In this document: piece after piece, positions 58,740 through 64,000 of the stretch
How positions within the stretch are numbered: position 1 is the stretch's first letter
Layout: each line of letters begins with the position of its first letter
Origin: Lineus longissimus
Taxonomy: Eukaryota > Nemertea > Pilidiophora > Heteronemertea > Lineidae
Assembly: GCF_910592395.1 (NCBI RefSeq)
Contig: NC_088319.1
Span: 1,800,001 to 1,864,000, forward strand
DNA: 64,000 bases
Direction of reading: 5' to 3'
Made by a program: the position numbers and the translations under genes
The notes under the pieces: model-generated
What the model was told of the DNA's origin: nothing
Database searches by the model: none
What the model saw: only the letters and a program-made list of their open reading frames with translations

Positions 58740-60820
58740 TTGACCCTCTTCAGCAGAAAAAGAAACAATTTCAATTTGTTCTAAACACCTCTGCTCTTTT
58801 ATTTAGCGCTTTTAGTAGAACAATTGATTTTTTTCTGGGAATTTAGAATTTCATTTTGACAAGCAGTAGTTCTATCTATCTATCTATCTATGTATCACAT
58901 TTATATAGCGCCCTTATCAGTCCTATATTGGGCCGTTCAAAGGCGCTTAACAAAAACAGAGTCTCTATAAGAAGTATATAGTCTTTGACAACAATAAACA
59001 ATTCTAATGTTCGTAATGTTGTTGAAAAAGGTGTAGTTACTTATTCATTCAGCTACTAATTTTATTCCTCGAGGTCAGTTTGAGGAGGAAGTCATTACTT
59101 TCTTCACCTTGTTCATGCCATTCTCAGCTTAACTGTGTTTTACAACTTGCTATCATTTATAATTTGCATTAATGTATACAACCCCATGACCCAATTTGAT
59201 TTGAGCAATCATAAGAACTATTTCAGTAAAGGCAAATAATGACAGTATTTTACAGATTAAATCATCTTATCACAAGTGTACGTATTTGAAATATCACAAT
59301 GCATATGACGGCAGTATTTTGAATACTTCGTATTGTTGTTCATATTGAGTACTAGCATAGTACCCGTTCTGTGGACGGGTTATTGAGGGGATTTGTTTCC
59401 TGTAATGCATGCCAATTTTGGAAGTCCCCAATACCACTGACGAAATTCAATGTATTGATGTATACATCTTGGCTCGGATTTCCTGGTCAAATTCGTCTTC
59501 CAAGCAATTCCAAGTTTACATATAATTAAAACAACATTCCACATATAACCATAGATGACTTCCTACTACGAAAAACAACCTCTTCCCTCCCAATTTCGAG
59601 AACACTCCGGACAAACCTCACCACTTTCTCCTTTTATTGTATAGATTTCATGAAGCTATAAACAAATCATAGCAAACGACTTAATCATGTTTATCTCTTG
59701 TGGTGCGTTAAGGGAATCAAACACGACGCTTGCAAATACCCATCCAACAGCAACGTGTCTGCATTCTTCATACAACTGAGCAGTTGTCCATATTTCCGCG
59801 CATAAATTTGGACAAGAACGTTGCCAAATGGTCAAATATCAGTTTCATCATTATTTAGTCACCACTTTTATTAGATGGTAGAATATTAACATCTATAAGT
59901 AAGTAAGTACTGAGTAAGTAAGTGAAATCAAATTTGAAAGGTGCTGTTTCCACTAAGAATGTAAAAGTTCAAGAGGGCCCCCCCCTTCCCCACCACCTGA
60001 TAGTCAATTATTTATTATCTCCGGATCATGCCCAAACCTGGCCACAGATGTCAAGTATCTCATTAACACAATCTGCAGAGACAACTGATTTGGCAATAAC
60101 CACAGACAGTGCCTTTGTCCTTAAAGGTCATCTCTTTGACATTGAAGGCACAAAGTGCAACTATGATGACTTTGTTATTTTTCTCAGCGTTCATATTTGT
60201 CACTGTCACGTTTTCACAGGTTGATTCATAACCTTGTTGACAGTGAGCACTTATTTTACCCTTGAAGTATTGTGGTAAGATCACAGCAAAAACCACTTCA
60301 CAAAGCAAATAAAAGACAGACAACCCAATTATGTATCACACCCATCAAGATATGTGCCAATGTGGACCGAAACTCCCCCATATATGATGGAGCTCAAATG
60401 GATAGTCAAAGGTTATTACATGTTTTTGTCTGTATCCTTCGTGAGGCTTAATATTCCCTAAATTTGCAATCGCAGTCTGGTGACCATATTGGGTTGAGGT
60501 TGGTCAGTTGACAGCATTGCCTTGCAAGAGAGCCCTTAAAGAGATCCAGTCGTGACTTAAGTCTGTATTAAAACTAGCTGAACATAGTAAAAATAACTAA
60601 ATTAGTGATTACCTCTTTTGCACTTCATTGACTGGAGTCAGTAATGTTATGCAACGTTATACAACGTTACCCTGATGTCCAGCTCACATAAACAACTAGC
60701 AGAGGGGAACTTGAAACTGCTGATATTTATGAACGGAAGCTTATTCCAGCCTTAGGTTTTAACTGGGCCGTTCAAAACTCCTCATTTTTATAAGCGTTGC
60801 GCTACAGGGTTCCTTTAATG
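58740..60820. other. Copy-B-specific stretch, no confident gene
   Basis: Holds the SINE tail at 58,870 and a taag microsatellite near 59,900. Overlapping short frames at 59,922-60,224 (+) and 60,063-60,323 (-) show no domain; the minus one starts with a hydrophobic, signal-peptide-like stretch (MSVFYLLCEVVFAVILP). Confidence 0.45.
58870..58990 (-). mobile_element. SINE 3'-tail fragment with (CTAT)n microsatellite
   Basis: A ctat microsatellite is followed by cacatttatatagcgccctt ... gttcaaaggcgcttaac. Read in reverse this matches the AAAGCGC-ATATAA tail of the SINE at 29,628, so it looks like a tail fragment of the same or a related family in minus orientation. Confidence 0.5.
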
Positions 60821-60824
60821 CAGC

Positions 60825-62835
60825 AGACCAGACTGTCTAATATCGCAGTTAGAACTCGTGGCAATTTTTACACAATCTCAAGTCTGTCATGTCTGTGACA
60901 CCATGTGACAGAGGTTCAATGGTCTGACATGATCACAGGGATAAACACACTCTGCCAAAACCATGACACATATGTGTCTATCCAGATTGGTTAAGTGACC
61001 CCCCCCCCCCCGACTTGAATATATAAAAATCCTTTTGTCACAATAACTTTTTATCACTAATATCAGTTTTTGAAAACATGACCTGACTGGTCCGCTTTGA
61101 TCTGAAGGGTGAGACATGATGATGTGATCAAACTAGGAATTTATAATTTGGTATTTCAAATCTTGATTTTCGAATATTGAATTACAATTCTGGAGTTAGC
61201 TTTCTGGGCTTTTGAATAAACGACACCTTATTGAACCTGCTGGGGTGCCTTAGTGATGAAATATGTTAATGGCCTTTGAACGATCAGAAATGCTGGTTTT
61301 AATAAGATAAAACAAACTGAAAACAAAAAATACTGATATCAGCTCCATTTGGCCGCAATTTGTCCAATGTTTTGTCGATATTATAGGAGTTTATGGATAC
61401 CAGAAGTAGGTTTTTTTTTTTCGTTTCACCTGGTGCCAACTTGATCAAGTTTCAAGTTGTTGTTTTGGGTCAAAATATCTTAAAGGGCGTGTTTAGGCAA
61501 AGCTGTAAGTAGTCCAGGTATTACTGTAAGCATTGGTACTGTACAGACAACGTTTAGTGATAATGTTAAAGGGGGACTATAGGCAGGAGCAGAGGGGGTA
61601 ATTTGGTCATCTTCAGGTGACTATTAAATATACACAGTAATGGTCCTGGGTCATGTCAGATTCAGCACTAAATATATTCCTCGTACAAGCGTGAATCATT
61701 TCTGTGAGATGTGAGAGACCCCTATCTTGCCTACCTAGCTGCTGCCTATATTGTCCCTTTAAAGCCAAATCTAATATGGGTACGAGTGAATTTAGCCCAT
61801 TAATTTCCTCTCGAAACTGCTATCCTTAAAGGCCACGACTCCTGCTTTTATGATTGCATGACATGTACAGATCCTCAAAGAGTAGACTTAAAGCTCCGCA
61901 TTAAATCAAGTTTGATCAAAATTGAAGCACCCAGTCCAGAGATAAAGCAAAACTGTTTTGTTTACATGTTATGTAACAGCCTTGGTTAGGTATCTAAGTG
62001 AAGTCAGGCGGCAAGTTTACTGACATAGATCAGACTGATGTTTGATTTCTTACTATAATGGTATAAATTTGTCTGTATTACCTTACCTTATTATAGGGTA
62101 TATCGAATGTCAATGAAAAACAGACTTCATATATCAATTTTAAGAGCATTCATTGATATTTGTCCTCCCAAGTAGGGCAATAGCCTGATCTACATCACAA
62201 CTTTTGCTGAACCCGCCGCCTGGCTCTAACAAGCCAGTTGCTGGCCTGATTAGGTAATCAAGTTGTCAAACACATAAATGGCTATATCTTCAAAATGGAT
62301 GGAGCTAATTGCATTGGGTTTTCTGTATTGTATAAAGTGTAAGGTACACTTTTGAAATCGTCTTCAGCAGAAAATGGCAAAATACCTGGAGTTATGGCCT
62401 TTAAGTAGATTTTCCCACGTTGATGTAAAAGTTTGGGAATTCCTTTTGCTTCAAAAGTGAAATTATTAAAAATTATGAAATTATTAATGGTGGGGAAGAA
62501 CACTGAGGAGTGTGCAGTGTCTTTGTTTCTTATGTCGCATTTCAACAATTTCATTGATTTATTTTGTTCAGAGAAACTTTCTGCACTTGAATTAAGATCA
62601 AACCGGTTAAGATAATTGATTTCGCCAGCAAATGAATATAGTTCATAATGTCGGTTATAATTTGTGCACAGGAGGAAACTGACAATACAACCTACAGATA
62701 TATTGAGAGTTTTGAACCGAAACCTTGAATAAATGACCCTCTTATTCTTTTCATAGTTTTACCCCCCCCCCCCCCGTGGTCATTTATTGCCAAATCTTTC
62801 ATCAATCTTCGGCTGGGAACTTTGCAGTATATCAT
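60825..62835 (+). repeat. Gene-upstream block, copy B second duplicate
   Basis: Matches 22,425-23,815 and is followed by the second ankyrin gene. An insertion at about 61,830-62,402 is absent from copy A. The C-run at 62,763-62,775 matches the one near 23,745. Confidence 0.8.
61566..61762. mobile_element. TTAA-flanked MITE
   Basis: Copy in the second copy-B duplicate of the gene-upstream block. It shares the internal deletion with the copy at 23,134, so this block is the closer relative of copy A. Confidence 0.75.
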
Positions 62836-62845
62836 CATCTTGCAG

Positions 62846-64000
62846 GTTAAAACGGCATGCAGATGAAAAGAAAAGCCCAGGAGACAGTGAAGCTGGTTCC
62901 AGAAAGCGCAAACTCGAGAATAGAAACGACAAGCTTGCTTCGAACATGGAAGAAAATCAACGAGGACAGAGTGGACTTGGAGCAGACAAGCAGGAGGGTC
63001 ATGACGCCAAAGTCGATGGAACTGGAACAGGACAGGGTCACAGGAAACATAAAGCTGTGGTAACTGGAGATGGAGTTAAAATTGATTTGGAGACTGTTAA
63101 TAGAGCCTTTCTTGAATTAGCAGAGAAAGGTCGTCCAGATACTGTCAAGATATTGATAGATGCTGGGGCTGATGTTAATGCCAAGGACATTAACAATGAT
63201 ATACTCTTGCTTGCATCAGCATCTGGAGGTCATTCTGATACTGTAAAGATATTGATAGATGCTGGGGCTGATGTTGATGCCAAGGACATTAACAATGTCA
63301 CACCCTTGCTTGCATCAGCATCGGGAGGTCATTCTGATACTGTCAAGATATTGATAGATGCTGGGGCAGATGTTAATGCCAAGACCACTAACAATGACAC
63401 ACCCTTGCATTATTCAGCATCGGTAGGTCATTCTGATACTGTCAAGATATTGATAGATGCTGGGGCTGATGTTAATGCCAAGAACACTTACAATGACACA
63501 CCCTTGCTTGTATCAGCACGGGGAGGTCATTCTGATACTGTCAAGATATTGATAGATGCTGGGGCTGATGTTGATGCAAAGGGCACTAACAATGTCACAC
63601 CCTTGCTTGCATCAGCATTGGGAGGTCATTCTGATACTGTCAAGATATTGATAGATGCTGGGGCTGATGTTGATGCAAAGGGCACTAACAATGTCACACC
63701 CTTGCTTGCATCAGCATTGGGAGGTCATTCTGATACTGGCAAGATATTGATAGATGCTGGGGCTGATGTTGATGCCAAGAACACTGACAATGACACACCC
63801 TTGCTTGTATCAGCACGGGGAGGTCATTCTGATACTGTCAAGATATTGATAGATGCTGGGGCTGATGTTGATGCAAAGGGCACTAACAATGTCACTGCCT
63901 TGCTTGCATCAGCATTGGGAGGTCATTCTGATACTGTCAAGATATTGATAGATGCTGGGGCTGATGTTGATGCCAAGAACACTGACAATGACACACCCTT
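62846..64000 (+). CDS. Second ankyrin / Mab-21-type gene, 5' part (cut by window end)
   Basis: Seen: a frame open from 62,847 to the window edge, directly after the same cttgcag splice acceptor used by the copy at 23,951. It starts with the same Leu-x-Arg-His-Ala-Asp-Glu context, keeps the RKRK basic cluster and the lead-in to the ankyrin array, then enters 33-aa repeats at 63,138 (about 8.7 units before the edge). The first in-frame Met is at 62,946. Compared with the first gene, most of the duplicated acidic N-terminus is gone, as is a short stretch just before the KQEGHDA segment. The first two ankyrin units match those of the first gene, but later units do not align in order. One unit has Gly for Val (DTGKIL, near 63,735). 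Whether a nucleotidyltransferase domain follows cannot be seen. No stop or frameshift is present, so it looks functional so far. Confidence 0.8.
63138..64000 (+). repeat. 99-bp ankyrin-coding tandem array of the second gene (partial)
   Basis: Eight full 99-bp units and part of a ninth before the window edge, with the same consensus as the array at 24,981. Units 5 and 6 are identical in protein. Units 7-9 repeat a two-unit pattern (AKNTDN/D then AKGTNN/V), a higher-order repeat not present in the same order in the first gene. Confidence 0.9.

Noticed and set aside
62857-63063. Open frame MQMKRKAQET... at the start of the second ankyrin gene
   Set aside because: It is in a shifted frame. The frame from 62,847 matches the first gene and continues into the ankyrin repeats.
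1-64000. CRISPR array or bacterial operon interpretation of the regular repeats
   Set aside because: The repeats are minisatellites or coding ankyrin units without unique spacers, and the context is clearly animal nuclear DNA.

Overview
This is a window of animal nuclear DNA, not bacterial. Genes are sparse and AT-rich intergenic sequence dominates. Intron borders are GT-AG, and there are many minisatellites and eukaryotic transposon families: Penelope-like, non-LTR, PIF/Harbinger, pogo/Tigger-type and TTAA-flanked MITEs, tRNA-derived SINEs and Helitron-like elements. Frequent TAGGCCTA-like words, an ankyrin-Mab21 gene and a neprilysin-type exon suggest an invertebrate deuterostome (echinoderm, hemichordate or cephalochordate). 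I cannot settle the species from sequence alone.

The window is built from one very large, recent, imperfect tandem segmental duplication with a period of about 39-44 kb. Copy A runs from base 1 to about 29.3 kb; copy B starts at 44,463 and runs off the right edge. Each copy has the same order: a non-coding stretch (1-5 kb / 44.5-50.2 kb), an array of exon-like ~370-bp units (15.8-20.5 kb / 50.9-53.0 kb), a tRNA-derived SINE head, two tandem-repeat tracts (20.9-22.4 kb / 53.4-55.4 kb), a block holding a TTAA MITE, and then a gene. Copy A is enlarged by insertions at 6.3-14.5 kb and a 1,959-bp Helitron-like element at 17.2-19.1 kb. Copy B carries a further internal duplication (55.8-62.8 kb).

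The main gene is an intact long exon (about 23,951-29,192, +) encoding at least 1,734 residues. It has a duplicated, charged, probably disordered N-terminus, 21 almost identical 33-residue ankyrin repeats, several diverged ankyrin repeats, and a C-terminal Mab-21/cGAS-like nucleotidyltransferase domain with all three expected catalytic acidic residues. A paralogue starts at 62,846 and is cut by the window end. By family knowledge, this architecture points to a cGAS-like receptor, that is, a candidate innate sensor fused to a rapidly reshuffling ankyrin array.

The spacer between the copies (29.3-44.4 kb) holds a single exon of an M13 (neprilysin/ECE-like) peptidase on the minus strand, a tRNA-derived SINE, a 20-bp minisatellite, a 63-bp repeat open in two frames, a decayed Penelope-like retroelement on the minus strand with reverse transcriptase and GIY-YIG remnants, and several MITEs and dispersed repeats. 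Most other open frames are short and look like chance.
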